From assembly GCA_964525045.1 (NCBI GenBank), contig CAZGFD010000020.1, positions 1 to 64,000 of the forward strand: a DNA stretch of 64,000 nucleotides. Reading direction: 5' to 3'. This DNA is from G020348185 sp964525045. Lineage in GTDB: Bacteria > Nitrospirota > Nitrospiria > Nitrospirales > UBA8639. The translations under genes and the position numbers were made by a program. Numbering within the stretch: position 1 is the stretch's first letter; each line of letters begins with the position of its first letter. The notes beneath the pieces were generated by a model. The model had not been told where the DNA came from, made no database searches, and was given only the letters and a program-made list of their open reading frames with translations. This document shows, one piece after another, positions 43,291 through 52,161 of this stretch.

Positions 43291-44745
43291 TCATTTCCCT
43301 ATACAAAATTCCTTAAAAATATGATCTAGAATGTCCTCAGTGCTGACAACGCCGATAATTTCACCCAAAGCATCTAAGGCCACACGCAAATCGACAGCCA
43401 GACATTCTCCGGAAAAGTTCTGATCGAGGGCCAACAACGAGTTCCCCACGGCCTCTTTGGCCCGTTCTAATGCCACTTTATGGCGAAGTCGGGTGAGAAA
43501 TACCGGTTCGCCAGATTCAAAGAAGGGTCCGTAAGCCAGAGACCGAATCTCTTGTCGAAGCTTTTCCAATCCCATGCCTGTTTTGGCGGACAACGTTACG
43601 ATTCTGAGGGATGTCGTGTGCTCTTTTTCCTCCTGAGATGCTTGTGGTGAAAGAAGAGACATGAGGGCTGATTCCTCAATCTTCATCGGCAAATCAGCTT
43701 TATTGAGCACCACAATTTTCTTTTTATCAAAATTTTCCTTAATTATTTCTACGTCATGATCAGACAATTCTTGGGACCCATCTACCACGATCAATAGCAA
43801 CCCGGCTTGTTCTAAAGCCTGTGTGGTCCTTCGGATTCCCTCTCGCTCTATTTCGTTTTGAGTGGGGCGCAGGCCGGCCGTATCAATAAGGCGAATGCAC
43901 ACCCCCAGGATTTTCACTTCTTCCTCTAACACGTCACGCGTGGTTCCGGGAACGGACGACACAATCGCCCGATCCGTTTCCAAGAGAGCATTTAAGAGGC
44001 TGGATTTGCCGACATTCGGTTTTCCGATAATCGAGGCCACCAAACCTTCTCGCACCAGTCTTCCGTCATCAGCCGTGTTGAGGATAGTAGAAATTTCTCC
44101 CAGAAGAAATTTTAGGGAACGTTCCAAGTCATCCGGATTGATAAATGAAATATCTTCTTCAACAAAATCCATTCCAGCTTCAATATTGGCCAGCAGGCGA
44201 ATGAGTTCATCCCTAATGTGTTCAATCTTTTTGGATAATTTTCCTCTTAACTGTTCTTGGGCCACCTTCAACCCGGATGAGGTTGTCGCCTGGATGGTAT
44301 CCAGCACAGCTTCGGCCTGCGTCAAATCCATCCGTCCATTAAGAAAGGCACGTCGGGTAAATTCACCGGGTTCCGCTAATCGTGCCCCTTGCTGTATCAC
44401 AGCCTCACAGGCCATGGAGAGAATGAGTTGACCACCATGGCAATGAATTTCTACCGTATTTTCTCCTGTGAAGGACCTGGGGGCACGCATAATAGCAACC
44501 AACACCTGGTCTAAGGGGGTGGGGGGAACTCCGTTTTTGGGGAAAGCGGATTGGCTGGTGGAAAGCAGGATATCACCCAAACAGAGGGTGTGACTCGGAA
44601 TGTCCTCCAATGAACGACCCGATTGGAGGGTGACGACGTTTGACGCGATTTCCAATGAACGGGGACCGCTCACTCGTATAATACCCACTCCCCCTTCGCC
44701 AATCGGTGTGGCAATGGCACAAATGGTGTCATCGAGGTGACCCAT
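43291..44745 (-). CDS. mnmE: tRNA modification GTPase
   Basis: 484 residues. N-terminal folate-binding domain (DDTICAIATPIGEGGVGIIRVSG), a G domain with GKPNVGKSSLLNALL, DTAGLRPT and NKADLP, and the C-terminal CIGK ending, whose Cys is conserved. It works with MnmG. Between it and mnmG is a 167-base gap with CGAAACCCGAAAC repeats. Confidence 0.97.
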   Translation of the reverse strand: MGHLDDTICAIATPIGEGGVGIIRVSGPRSLEIASNVVTLQSGRSLEDIPSHTLCLGDILLSTSQSAFPKNGVPPTPLDQVLVAIMRAPRSFTGENTVEIHCHGGQLILSMACEAVIQQGARLAEPGEFTRRAFLNGRMDLTQAEAVLDTIQATTSSGLKVAQEQLRGKLSKKIEHIRDELIRLLANIEAGMDFVEEDISFINPDDLERSLKFLLGEISTILNTADDGRLVREGLVASIIGKPNVGKSSLLNALLETDRAIVSSVPGTTRDVLEEEVKILGVCIRLIDTAGLRPTQNEIEREGIRRTTQALEQAGLLLIVVDGSQELSDHDVEIIKENFDKKKIVVLNKADLPMKIEESALMSLLSPQASQEEKEHTTSLRIVTLSAKTGMGLEKLRQEIRSLAYGPFFESGEPVFLTRLRHKVALERAKEAVGNSLLALDQNFSGECLAVDLRVALDALGEIIGVVSTEDILDHIFKEFCIGK

Positions 44746-44781
44746 GTTCTTTTCCTTTACCCTGAACTCCCTTGGTTCTTC

Positions 44782-47061
44782 CTACTTTCCTCTCCCGATA
44801 GCCTCCTCAGTCAATGTTAAGGCTTCATGTATGGAGGCGACCCGCTGTTCGATCTCTCCGCGATGATTGGACAGACCGGTCGTGAATTGGTTTTGAGCTT
44901 CTTTGATCTTTTGCCGGGCATCTTGGAATTGGTTGGGTAGGATTTCTTCGATCTGTTGCTGGGGAATGTGATGAATCTTGTCGAGCGTCTTTTGAACCTT
45001 CCGCGAAAGCGTCTTCCTCGAGGCTTTTTGTCGTGTGTGAGACTCCTGAATATCCCGTTTTAATTCCTTGAACGCCTGGTGCGATTTGTTTAAGAGATTC
45101 TCGACATCCCCAGGCGTTGCATCCTGACGTAGCTTTTCAATCTCAGCATAGAGCCTATTGGCCTGGTTGAGCAAACCCCCACTGACATCCTTGTGGTGAA
45201 TGAGCTCGACCTCGAATTCTCCTTGAAGCTGTTCCAAATCTCGCACCACCGCTTCGACCAGAAGCCGTTGTTGGTCGACCGCCTTCTGACGTTTGGCTTC
45301 CTTGCTTTCCTGCAAGCGTGACGATTCTTCCAACCCTTCTGTCTTATCCATCGCCCCCCCGGGTTTTCCTGAACCAGGACTCTTGGGTTCCCCGGTAGCC
45401 TTTTCAACGGATTGTGACGAGGCTGCCCCCCGCTTAAATACATACCGATCCGTGATAAATTGTTGGGCAATCGTGAGAACATTGTTCGTCAGCCAATACA
45501 ACACCAGTCCTGCCGGAAACGTCAGAAATAAAAAAGTCAAGAAGACGGGCAGCATGAGCATCATTTTCGCTTGGGTTGGATCCATAGTCGTCGGCATGAT
45601 CTTTTGCTGCACCACCATCGACGCCCCCATGAGGACCGGGAGAACATAAAAAGGGTCAGGAACTGACATATCTGAAATCCAGAGGATGAAGGGCGCCTGC
45701 CGAAGATCCACAGTCATATACAGGATATTGAACAAGGCAACGAACACCGGCATTTGGAGCACCATGGGGAGGCATCCCCCCACAGGATTGACCTTATGCT
45801 CACGATACAATTTCATCAGTTCTTTGTTCAGCCGCTCGCGGTCGTCTTTGTAGATTTTTTGAACTTCCTGCACCTTGGGCTGAATCTTTTGCATGCCCTG
45901 CATGGATTTATAGCTTTTATATTGAAGGGGAACGAAAAGCAGTTTGATCCCGAACGTCAGCAAGATAATGGCCACCCCATAATTGTGGGTATAGTCGTAC
46001 AGATACCGAAGAACATAAAACAACGGTTTGGCAACAGCTTTGACAATTGACCAACTCCCATAGATAAACCATCCAAAATCGATCGTATCTTCAAGACCGA
46101 TTTGAAACGACTTCAGCGTATCGAATTGCTTTGGTCCGGCATAAAGATGAAACGACCGGGTTTGTGTCCCGGATGCCCCTGGAAACTGAATGCCCGCTGT
46201 GACGACCCGTTCGGTTTCCGTCTTGGCAAACACCCCGCTAGGCCTGTCCTGAGGAATAAACACACTAATAAAATACTTATCTTGAAGGGCCGCCCACCGA
46301 ATATCGCCCACTCGCCGGACTTCGTCGTCTGGCGCCTCTTTTTCCACCTCATCCCCAATTTTCCAGGCGGGACCCAATAGGCCGATAAAACCCTGTCCCC
46401 ATTCAACCACGCCGAAATTTGTTCCCAACAGGACGTCCAGGTCTTCGTCAATCCCTCGGCTTTTCACGGCTATATCGACAAGGTAGGAGTCGTGATGAAA
46501 CGTCATTTCTTTCTGAACCCAAATCGATTCATCTGCTGACTGAAAGGTGAGAGTCAGATGACCGGTGGGATGGCTGTCATCCAATTTGGAAAAGTCTTTT
46601 TTAACGGAATAGAATCCTTCCTGGAGCTGCCTGGTGAGTTCATCGTTTGAGACCCTCAAGGACAAGGGGCCTGGAAACTGGCCTTCGGGATAGACCAAAT
46701 CGACAGGAATCGGATCTTCCGATTGGGTCAGATAGTGTTTCAAGGTCCAGCTTTTGATTTGCGCGCCCTTATTGGTCACTTTCACTTGATATAAAGGCGT
46801 GTCAATGATCTCTAATTGCTCAATGTTCGATTGTGGTGGCGAAAGGGTCGTCGTTCCTTTTTCCATCCCTTCTCCGCCATCTTCCAGAATGGAAATAGAC
46901 GGAGGACTTGTCTCGTCAGACTCTATTGATGGAGGAGGGTCGGATTGGTCGAGGATCGGTGACTCGGACAGAGGGATATACCCGAATTGTTTTAGTAAAA
47001 GGTCGTAGCCGAAAATGATAGTGAGCGCTAGGACGAGGAATAGGACGACTCGCTTCTCCAT
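44782..47061 (-). CDS. yidC: Membrane protein insertase YidC with a long C-terminal coiled-coil extension
   Basis: 759 residues, about 200 longer than usual. Residues 1-25 form TM1, about 90-330 the periplasmic P1 domain, and about 340-540 the five-helix insertase core (YDYTHNYGVAIILLTFGIKLLFVPLQYKSYKSMQGMQKIQPK, NPVGGCLPMVLQMPVFVALFNILYMT). The core ends near ITDRYVFKRG (residue 545). From there a glycine/proline-rich linker leads into about 190 charged, helical residues predicted to form coiled coils (EAKRQKAVDQQRLLVEAVVRDLEQLQ and SHQAFKELKRDIQESHTRQK). The tail lies in the cytoplasm, where other YidC proteins use a basic tail to contact the ribosome. Confidence 0.93.
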   Translation of the reverse strand: MEKRVVLFLVLALTIIFGYDLLLKQFGYIPLSESPILDQSDPPPSIESDETSPPSISILEDGGEGMEKGTTTLSPPQSNIEQLEIIDTPLYQVKVTNKGAQIKSWTLKHYLTQSEDPIPVDLVYPEGQFPGPLSLRVSNDELTRQLQEGFYSVKKDFSKLDDSHPTGHLTLTFQSADESIWVQKEMTFHHDSYLVDIAVKSRGIDEDLDVLLGTNFGVVEWGQGFIGLLGPAWKIGDEVEKEAPDDEVRRVGDIRWAALQDKYFISVFIPQDRPSGVFAKTETERVVTAGIQFPGASGTQTRSFHLYAGPKQFDTLKSFQIGLEDTIDFGWFIYGSWSIVKAVAKPLFYVLRYLYDYTHNYGVAIILLTFGIKLLFVPLQYKSYKSMQGMQKIQPKVQEVQKIYKDDRERLNKELMKLYREHKVNPVGGCLPMVLQMPVFVALFNILYMTVDLRQAPFILWISDMSVPDPFYVLPVLMGASMVVQQKIMPTTMDPTQAKMMLMLPVFLTFLFLTFPAGLVLYWLTNNVLTIAQQFITDRYVFKRGAASSQSVEKATGEPKSPGSGKPGGAMDKTEGLEESSRLQESKEAKRQKAVDQQRLLVEAVVRDLEQLQGEFEVELIHHKDVSGGLLNQANRLYAEIEKLRQDATPGDVENLLNKSHQAFKELKRDIQESHTRQKASRKTLSRKVQKTLDKIHHIPQQQIEEILPNQFQDARQKIKEAQNQFTTGLSNHRGEIEQRVASIHEALTLTEEAIGRGK

Positions 47062-47275
47062 TGTTCAGATTTTCCTTCTCATACGGGAATGTTCAATGTT
47101 CACTCTTTCAAGTTCAAAGTAAAAAAATCTCAAAGCCTGAATTCCCCTAATCTGAACTTCAAAAACCTTTTTGGCACGCGACCGTTTTCCACGTTCTACT
47201 TTTCAGAGGATCCGCACCATGTTGTAATTTGGCAGAAGTGGGATTTTGCAACAGAGGTTGATGCGAAAAACTGTT

Positions 47276-47485
47276 TTAAGGAACCGGATCGGCTCCACCC
47301 GGATGGAAGGGATGACATCTCAGTAGCCGCATTATCGTTAATTTTATCCCCTGAAACATTCCATACCGCTCAACAGCCTGATAGGCATACTGAGAGCAGG
47401 AGGGGTCAAACCGACAATGAGGGCCAAGGAATGGAGAAATCCAATTCTGATAGGTTGTAATGGTCCCCAGGAAGATGCGTATCAT
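47276..47485 (-). CDS. yidD: Membrane protein insertion efficiency factor YidD
   Basis: 69 residues. MIRIFLGTITTYQNWISPFLGPHCRFDPSCSQYAYQAVERYG carries the family CRFxPSCSxYAxxA motif. The start at 47485 (three bases from the rnpA stop) gives the usual length; a longer ORF reaches back into rnpA. Part of the rpmH-rnpA-yidD-yidC cluster, with 213 bases to yidC. Confidence 0.93.
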   Translation of the reverse strand: MIRIFLGTITTYQNWISPFLGPHCRFDPSCSQYAYQAVERYGMFQGIKLTIMRLLRCHPFHPGGADPVP

Positions 47486-47487
47486 GA

Positions 47488-47853
47488 TTAACCGGAGCAG
47501 GGGGCCATGAGACCTGCGTCCCTCAGGGCAACACGCCATGCCCCTCGAACGGTGGCATGGCGACTCTGTAACGCTTTTCTTTTAGGGAAAATAAGAAATT
47601 CTTTGCCATCCACCATTTCTACCCGGGTGGTACGCGCCAGTTCCCGAAACACACGTTTGGCGCGATTCCGGAGGACAGCTTTACCGAAGCGACGTCCCAC
47701 AATGATTCCCAGTCGGGGACTGGCGTCCGGCCTTTCCACAAAGATGACATTAAAATGTGGGGTTTGCAAACGTTGGCCACGCCTCTTCACCCGATCGAAA
47801 TCAACCCCTTTTTTCAAAAAGAGGCCTGAAGGGGAAAGAAAAGCCTTACTCAT
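47488..47853 (-). CDS. rnpA: Ribonuclease P protein component
   Basis: 121 residues. The basic RNR motif region KAVLRNRAKRVFRELAR and the opening GVDFDRVKRRGQRLQTPHFNVIFV are typical. The start at 47853 (MSKAFLSPSG) overlaps the rpmH stop by eight bases (ATGAGTAA); the upstream in-frame stretch is the rpmH coding sequence in another frame, so it is rejected as a start. Partner of the RNase P RNA in tRNA 5' maturation. Confidence 0.93.
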   Translation of the reverse strand: MSKAFLSPSGLFLKKGVDFDRVKRRGQRLQTPHFNVIFVERPDASPRLGIIVGRRFGKAVLRNRAKRVFRELARTTRVEMVDGKEFLIFPKRKALQSRHATVRGAWRVALRDAGLMAPCSG

Positions 47854-47986
47854 CCGAAACCGTGAGCCGGTGCCGCCCTTTCTTTCTTCGCCTGGCGAGG
47901 ACCCTTCGACCATTTTTGGTGCTCATCCGCTTACGGAATCCATGATCCCGTTTCCTTTTCAAGTTAGACGGCTTGCGAAATGTCAT
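47846..47986 (-). CDS. rpmH: Ribosomal protein L34
   Basis: 46 residues, too short for most automatic cut-offs: MTFRKPSNLKRKRDHGFRKR then MSTKNGRRVLARRRKKG and the end RHRLTVSDE. This is the near-universal L34 sequence pattern. An in-frame GTG two codons upstream sits eight bases after GGAG, so the true start may be two residues longer. Its stop overlaps the rnpA start. Confidence 0.95.
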   Translation of the reverse strand: MTFRKPSNLKRKRDHGFRKRMSTKNGRRVLARRRKKGRHRLTVSDE

Positions 47987-48429
47987 TGACACGATAGTGA
48001 CTCCTTTTTCTCTATCTGTTATGCACTTTTCCTGTTGACATCGTAACCGGGCGCTCCCAAACCGGAAGAAAGGGGCAAAAAACGGATTCCTTTCTTGTTG
48101 TTTCGCCCGAACCGGTGATCACGGTGTATGTCAAGTTCGGTTATTTTAAAACCACCCATTATGAGAAACTCCTGTGGACATGTCAATTCCGATGCCCGTC
48201 TTTTCGGGAGTGACCCCGTATTTCCTCTCATCACGGATACGCTACTTGCTCGTTGACTGGTCCGAGGGTGAACGATATAGTCGAGGATGCCCAATTCTCC
48301 TCCTTTCACTCGGTAAATTTTATAACGTGTCGGTAGCTGTTTACTGTTTTCTGAGTCCACAGGAAAGATTCTCTTTGGCCAACCCGAAACCGGAACTCGA
48401 AACCCCAAACTTTTTTCCAAAAACCGCTT
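47987..48429. other. Divergent intergenic region at the strand switch
   Basis: About 440 bases between rpmH on minus and hisS on plus. No gene is credible. It contains CCCGAAACCGGAACTCGAAAC words near 48382. It should hold promoters for both directions, and it marks the switch in transcription direction near the replication origin. Confidence 0.4.
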
Positions 48430-49707
48430 ATGATTCGCAGCATTAAGGGTATAAAGGATATTCTCCCAAGCCATTCACCTAAGTGGCAGACTTTAGAGTC
48501 CAGGGCCCATGAGCTTGCGCGCCGGTTTGGGTTTATGGAAATCCGAATTCCCATTTTCGAACAAACCGAGCTGTTTTCTCGAAGCATTGGAGGAGCGACT
48601 GATATCGTCGAAAAAGAAATGTATACATTTCCAGATCGGGATGGAACCTCCCTTACCCTTCGGCCGGAAGGAACAGCTGGTGTTGTGAGAGCCTTTCTCG
48701 AACATTCGCTTGCGAACCAATTCGCATCAAGAAAGCTCTACTACATTGGTCCTATGTTTCGACACGAACGTCCCCAGGCCGGACGATTTCGTCAGTTTCA
48801 ACAGTTTGGGGTAGAAGCTTTCGGAACTGAGAATCCTTTAATGGATGTGGAGATTATTACTCTTCTCTGGCAATACTTTTCTCTCTTAGGTCTTCGAGAT
48901 CTTACTTTGCACATCAATTCGATTGGAACCCTGGACGATAGACATGAATACTTGAGTCATCTTCGGGACTTTCTCCTACCCCACCTTGACCAGCTTTGCG
49001 GCAACTGTCGCCGCCGTATTGATACCAATCCGTTGCGGATTCTCGACTGTAAGGTTCCACATTGCCGATCGCTGACAGACAAGGCTCCGGCTCTCATGGA
49101 CCATTTGTCGCCTCCTTCGGCATCTCACTTTCGGGAAGTTCTCCAGAATCTCGCACTCTTAAAGATTCCCTACACCATTGATCATCGACTGGTACGGGGT
49201 TTGGATTATTATTCCATGACAACCTTTGAGGTCACCTCCCCTGCTTTAGGCGCCCAGAACACCATTGGTGCCGGAGGTCGTTATGACAGCCTGGTTGAGA
49301 TGCTCGGCGGCCCACCTACCCCAGCTGTCGGTTTTGCTATTGGTCTGGACCGGGTGGCTCTAGTTCTTCCAGAAAATGCTATTTCTCCACCATCACCACT
49401 GGTGTTTGTTGCAGGATTCGGGGAAGCCGGACAAGGAGCCGGAGTCAAGTTACTCCAGAAAATTAGAAACGCTGGCATCACAGCCGATACGGATTATCGT
49501 GCCTCCACCCTCAAAACTCTTCTCCGTTCCGCGGACCGTCTCTCAGCTTCCATAACCATCATTTTGGGTGACACGGAAACAAAAAATGGTACAGCGATTC
49601 TTCGTGATATGGTGACCAAAAAACAAGAGGAACTCCCCCTCTCATCAATCATCCCAACTCTCATTTCCTGGATCAATCCCCCCTCTTCTTCGCAGCAAAA
49701 TTCTTGA
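48430..49707 (+). CDS. hisS: Histidyl-tRNA synthetase
   Basis: 425 residues. Class II motifs: TFPDRDGTSLTLRPEGTAGVVRAFLEH (motif 2), GPMFRHERPQAGRFRQFQQFGVEAFG, LVRGLDYYSMTTFEV (histidine A/B motif) and GGRYDSLVEMLGGPPTPAVGFAIGLDR (motif 3). The anticodon-binding domain follows. Its location between rpmH and dnaA is unusual; no ribosome-binding site is obvious. Confidence 0.97.
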   Translation: MIRSIKGIKDILPSHSPKWQTLESRAHELARRFGFMEIRIPIFEQTELFSRSIGGATDIVEKEMYTFPDRDGTSLTLRPEGTAGVVRAFLEHSLANQFASRKLYYIGPMFRHERPQAGRFRQFQQFGVEAFGTENPLMDVEIITLLWQYFSLLGLRDLTLHINSIGTLDDRHEYLSHLRDFLLPHLDQLCGNCRRRIDTNPLRILDCKVPHCRSLTDKAPALMDHLSPPSASHFREVLQNLALLKIPYTIDHRLVRGLDYYSMTTFEVTSPALGAQNTIGAGGRYDSLVEMLGGPPTPAVGFAIGLDRVALVLPENAISPPSPLVFVAGFGEAGQGAGVKLLQKIRNAGITADTDYRASTLKTLLRSADRLSASITIILGDTETKNGTAILRDMVTKKQEELPLSSIIPTLISWINPPSSSQQNS

Positions 49708-49848
49708 CTTTTATCACTCCTAAATGATAAAATTTCCCTTATATTTCAACAAGAAACGCCATTAGGTAGACCCACCGTTGTTTCGAGAAAACTATCTGGT
49801 GTTTCCCGTTCGCTCCCAACTTTTCTACGCCAACACAACAACTCTGCT

Positions 49849-50193
49849 ATGTCCCTTCAAATCGTCATACTAATTTGTGAAGATCCAACAAAGAGTCACC
49901 GCCCAGTTGAAGGGCTTCGTATTGCTTTGGGCCTTTCTACCGGCCCCAATCCCCTAACCATTGTCGTTATGGGAAAGGCACGTCTTCTGTTAACAGATGA
50001 AATAAGCGACGTCATTGATGCGGAAATTTTGGAAAAACATCTCCCTGTCATTCAGGAGCTCAACATTAACATCCTACTCCCCACCGGAAGTCAAACTGAA
50101 TTTTCAATAGATCCGGATTTTTCTATTGCAGAAAATTCGACCTCAGAGATCGCCTCGCTTATCTCTCAGGCCAATAGGGTACTTGTCTTTTAA
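49849..50193 (+). CDS. DsrE-like sulfur-relay family protein
   Basis: 114 residues resembling the small DsrE/DsrF fold: IVILICEDPTKSHRPVEGLRIALGLS at the start, PLTIVVMGKARLLLTDE in the middle and an ending VLVF. The only cysteine is Cys10, near the N-terminus and away from the usual active-site position, so sulfur transfer is doubtful. It is followed ten bases later by a DsrH-like gene, which supports a two-subunit complex. Confidence 0.6.
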   Translation: MSLQIVILICEDPTKSHRPVEGLRIALGLSTGPNPLTIVVMGKARLLLTDEISDVIDAEILEKHLPVIQELNINILLPTGSQTEFSIDPDFSIAENSTSEIASLISQANRVLVF

Positions 50194-50202
50194 AGAGTTT
50201 TT

Positions 50203-50487
50203 ATGAAGTCTGTCCTATATCTTGTTTCCAAGTCAGCCCAATCCTGGCCCGATTACCAATTCATCCTCAATTTCGGTCAGAATTCTGTACACAATACGGT
50301 TGTGCTCCTTGAAAACAGGGGTAATATTGATGAAGAACTCTTTGGTGACCATGTTTACCAATTAAAGGAAGGGGATTCCGAAAAATTAGACGAGGGGAAG
50401 ACCGCAATGCACCCCTCCTCTGATTCTATCTCATATCGTGCCCTATTAGATTTAATCTTTTCCTCAGATCATTCTGTTGTTGTTTAG
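50203..50487 (+). CDS. DsrH/TusB-like small protein
   Basis: 94 residues. VLYLVSKSAQSWPDYQFILNFGQNSVHNTVVLLENRGN fits the DsrH/TusB opening, where a short sulfur-relay partner begins with a beta strand and a helix. No cysteine is present, so it cannot itself carry a persulfide. It is paired with the preceding DsrE-like gene. Confidence 0.5.
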   Translation: MKSVLYLVSKSAQSWPDYQFILNFGQNSVHNTVVLLENRGNIDEELFGDHVYQLKEGDSEKLDEGKTAMHPSSDSISYRALLDLIFSSDHSVVV

Positions 50488-50780
50488 TTTCTGTAAAATC
50501 ATTTCTTCTTCTCTTTTTATGAATCCCTAAAAAGAAAAGTAGTAATAGGAAGAGGATTAGGGGATGGGGAAACTGTGAACAATAAAGAATCCTAAGAAAA
50601 ACATTAAAGAAAATGAGAAGTTATGATTTATATAGGGTTTTGATTTTATCGGAAAAGGTGGGAGAAAATTGTTAGTACTTCCTTGATGAAATGTTGGTAT
50701 TACATGTCAAGGTGTGGGAAAATGAGTCAATAGTCCTCTGCAAGAAAATTATCAACAACTGTTTATAAGACTGTGAATAA
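50488..50780. other. Candidate replication origin (oriC) upstream of dnaA
   Basis: AT-rich region directly before dnaA. DnaA-box-like 9-mers: TTGTTCACA (reverse, 50582-50574), TTTCCCACA (reverse, 50721-50713), TTATCAACA (50749-50757) and TTATTCACA (reverse, 50780-50772), the last a perfect match to TTATNCACA. Long A-rich stretches (50581-50660) could be the unwinding element. The neighbouring dnaA, dnaN, parS sites and the strand switch support origin function. Confidence 0.7.
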
Positions 50781-52149
50781 ATTAAAGTTTTCCCCTCTCG
50801 ATACCAGAAAAATCTGGGATCGTGTGTTGGACTATGTGAAACCTCGGGTAGGCACTGAGGTGATGGAGACATGGTTTCACCCGGTGATTTTAGAAAGTGT
50901 TGATGGGGTCCATGCAAAAATTACGGTGCCCAATAAGTTCTTTGGTGAATGGCTGGGGAGAAATTACCGGGATTTGATTTCAGAAGCTTTCACGACAGTT
51001 GAATCTTTGGGTCCTTTGCGAATTGACTTTGTGGTCAGACAAAAACATCAGGGGAGTGTAAGCGAAACGGGACAGAAAACCCTAACTCCCCCTGAATCAG
51101 GGACTGTTTCGATTCGGGGTCGTCGAACCTCTCTTCCCAATCCCAAATATACGTTTAAGAATTTTGTCGTAGGGGCCAGTAATCAGTTTGCTCACGCCGC
51201 GTGCCTCGCTGTTGCTGAAGCCCCCGCCCAAGCCTACAACCCGCTTTTCATTTACGGGGGGGTTGGATTGGGGAAGACACACCTTCTTAATTCTATAGGA
51301 AACTACGTAGCAGAAAGAGGGGATCTGCGTATAGCGTATGTGACAACCGAGCAGTTTACTAATGAAGTTATTAATTCCATCCGATATGACAAAATGGTGG
51401 AATTAAGAAGGCGTTACCGTAATGTGGATATGTTGTTAATTGATGATATTCAGTTTCTCGCCGGGAAAGAACGAACTCAAGAAGAGTTTTTTCACACCTT
51501 TAATACCCTCTATGAAGCTGGGAAACAGATTGTGCTTTCGAGTGATCGATTTCCTAAGGAAATGCCGTCAATGGAGGAACGCCTTCGGTCTCGATTTGAG
51601 TGGGGATTAATTGCAGACCTCCAACAACCGGATGTGGAAACTCGGATCGCTATTTTAAGAAAAAAGTCAGAAGAGGAAGGCATTGCCATCGGAGAAGATG
51701 TCGTACAACTCCTGGCGGCCAACCTCAAGAGTAATATCCGGGAAATTGAGGGAGCCCTTATTCGCTTAGGAGCCTATGCATCCCTGACGGGCCATTCTAT
51801 CAATGTCGATATGGCGAAAAATGTATTACGCGATCTGTTGGGTGGAAAGCGGAAGGTGATTACCACCGAGGACATCCAAGAGGCTGTGGCGAATCGCTAT
51901 CATATTAAAATTTCCGATTTGAAATCGAAGCGGCGGACCAAAACCCTTGTCTATCCACGTCAAGTGGCGATGTATTTGTGTCGGGAGCTCACCGATGCCT
52001 CATTTCCTGAAATCGGTCGGGATTTTGGCGGTAAGGACCATACGACCATCATCCATGCCTGCAAGCAAGTTCAAAAATCACTAGAAAAAGATTCCTCTTT
52101 ACAGGCCACGATCAATAGTATTTCTGAGGAAGTCGGTAGGGAGAAATAA
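50773..52149 (+). CDS. dnaA: Chromosomal replication initiator DnaA
   Basis: 458 residues. Domain I (KIWDRVLDYVKPRVGTEVMETWFHPV), AAA+ Walker A GGVGLGKTHLLNSIG, Walker B LLIDDIQFLAGKERTQEEFFHTFN, and domain IV helix-turn-helix with GRDFGGKDHTTIIHACKQV that binds DnaA boxes. The start is GTG at 50773, the only start codon after the upstream stop at 50731, and it lies inside a DnaA box, so DnaA bound there could block its own translation start region. No ribosome-binding site is visible. Confidence 0.97.
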   Translation: MNKLKFSPLDTRKIWDRVLDYVKPRVGTEVMETWFHPVILESVDGVHAKITVPNKFFGEWLGRNYRDLISEAFTTVESLGPLRIDFVVRQKHQGSVSETGQKTLTPPESGTVSIRGRRTSLPNPKYTFKNFVVGASNQFAHAACLAVAEAPAQAYNPLFIYGGVGLGKTHLLNSIGNYVAERGDLRIAYVTTEQFTNEVINSIRYDKMVELRRRYRNVDMLLIDDIQFLAGKERTQEEFFHTFNTLYEAGKQIVLSSDRFPKEMPSMEERLRSRFEWGLIADLQQPDVETRIAILRKKSEEEGIAIGEDVVQLLAANLKSNIREIEGALIRLGAYASLTGHSINVDMAKNVLRDLLGGKRKVITTEDIQEAVANRYHIKISDLKSKRRTKTLVYPRQVAMYLCRELTDASFPEIGRDFGGKDHTTIIHACKQVQKSLEKDSSLQATINSISEEVGREK

Positions 52150-52161
52150 GGGAGACCAAGA

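Noticed and set aside
48019..48474. Minus-strand ORF of 151 codons between rpmH and hisS
   Set aside because: It overlaps the start of hisS in antisense, has no domain or ribosome-binding site, and includes repeat words.
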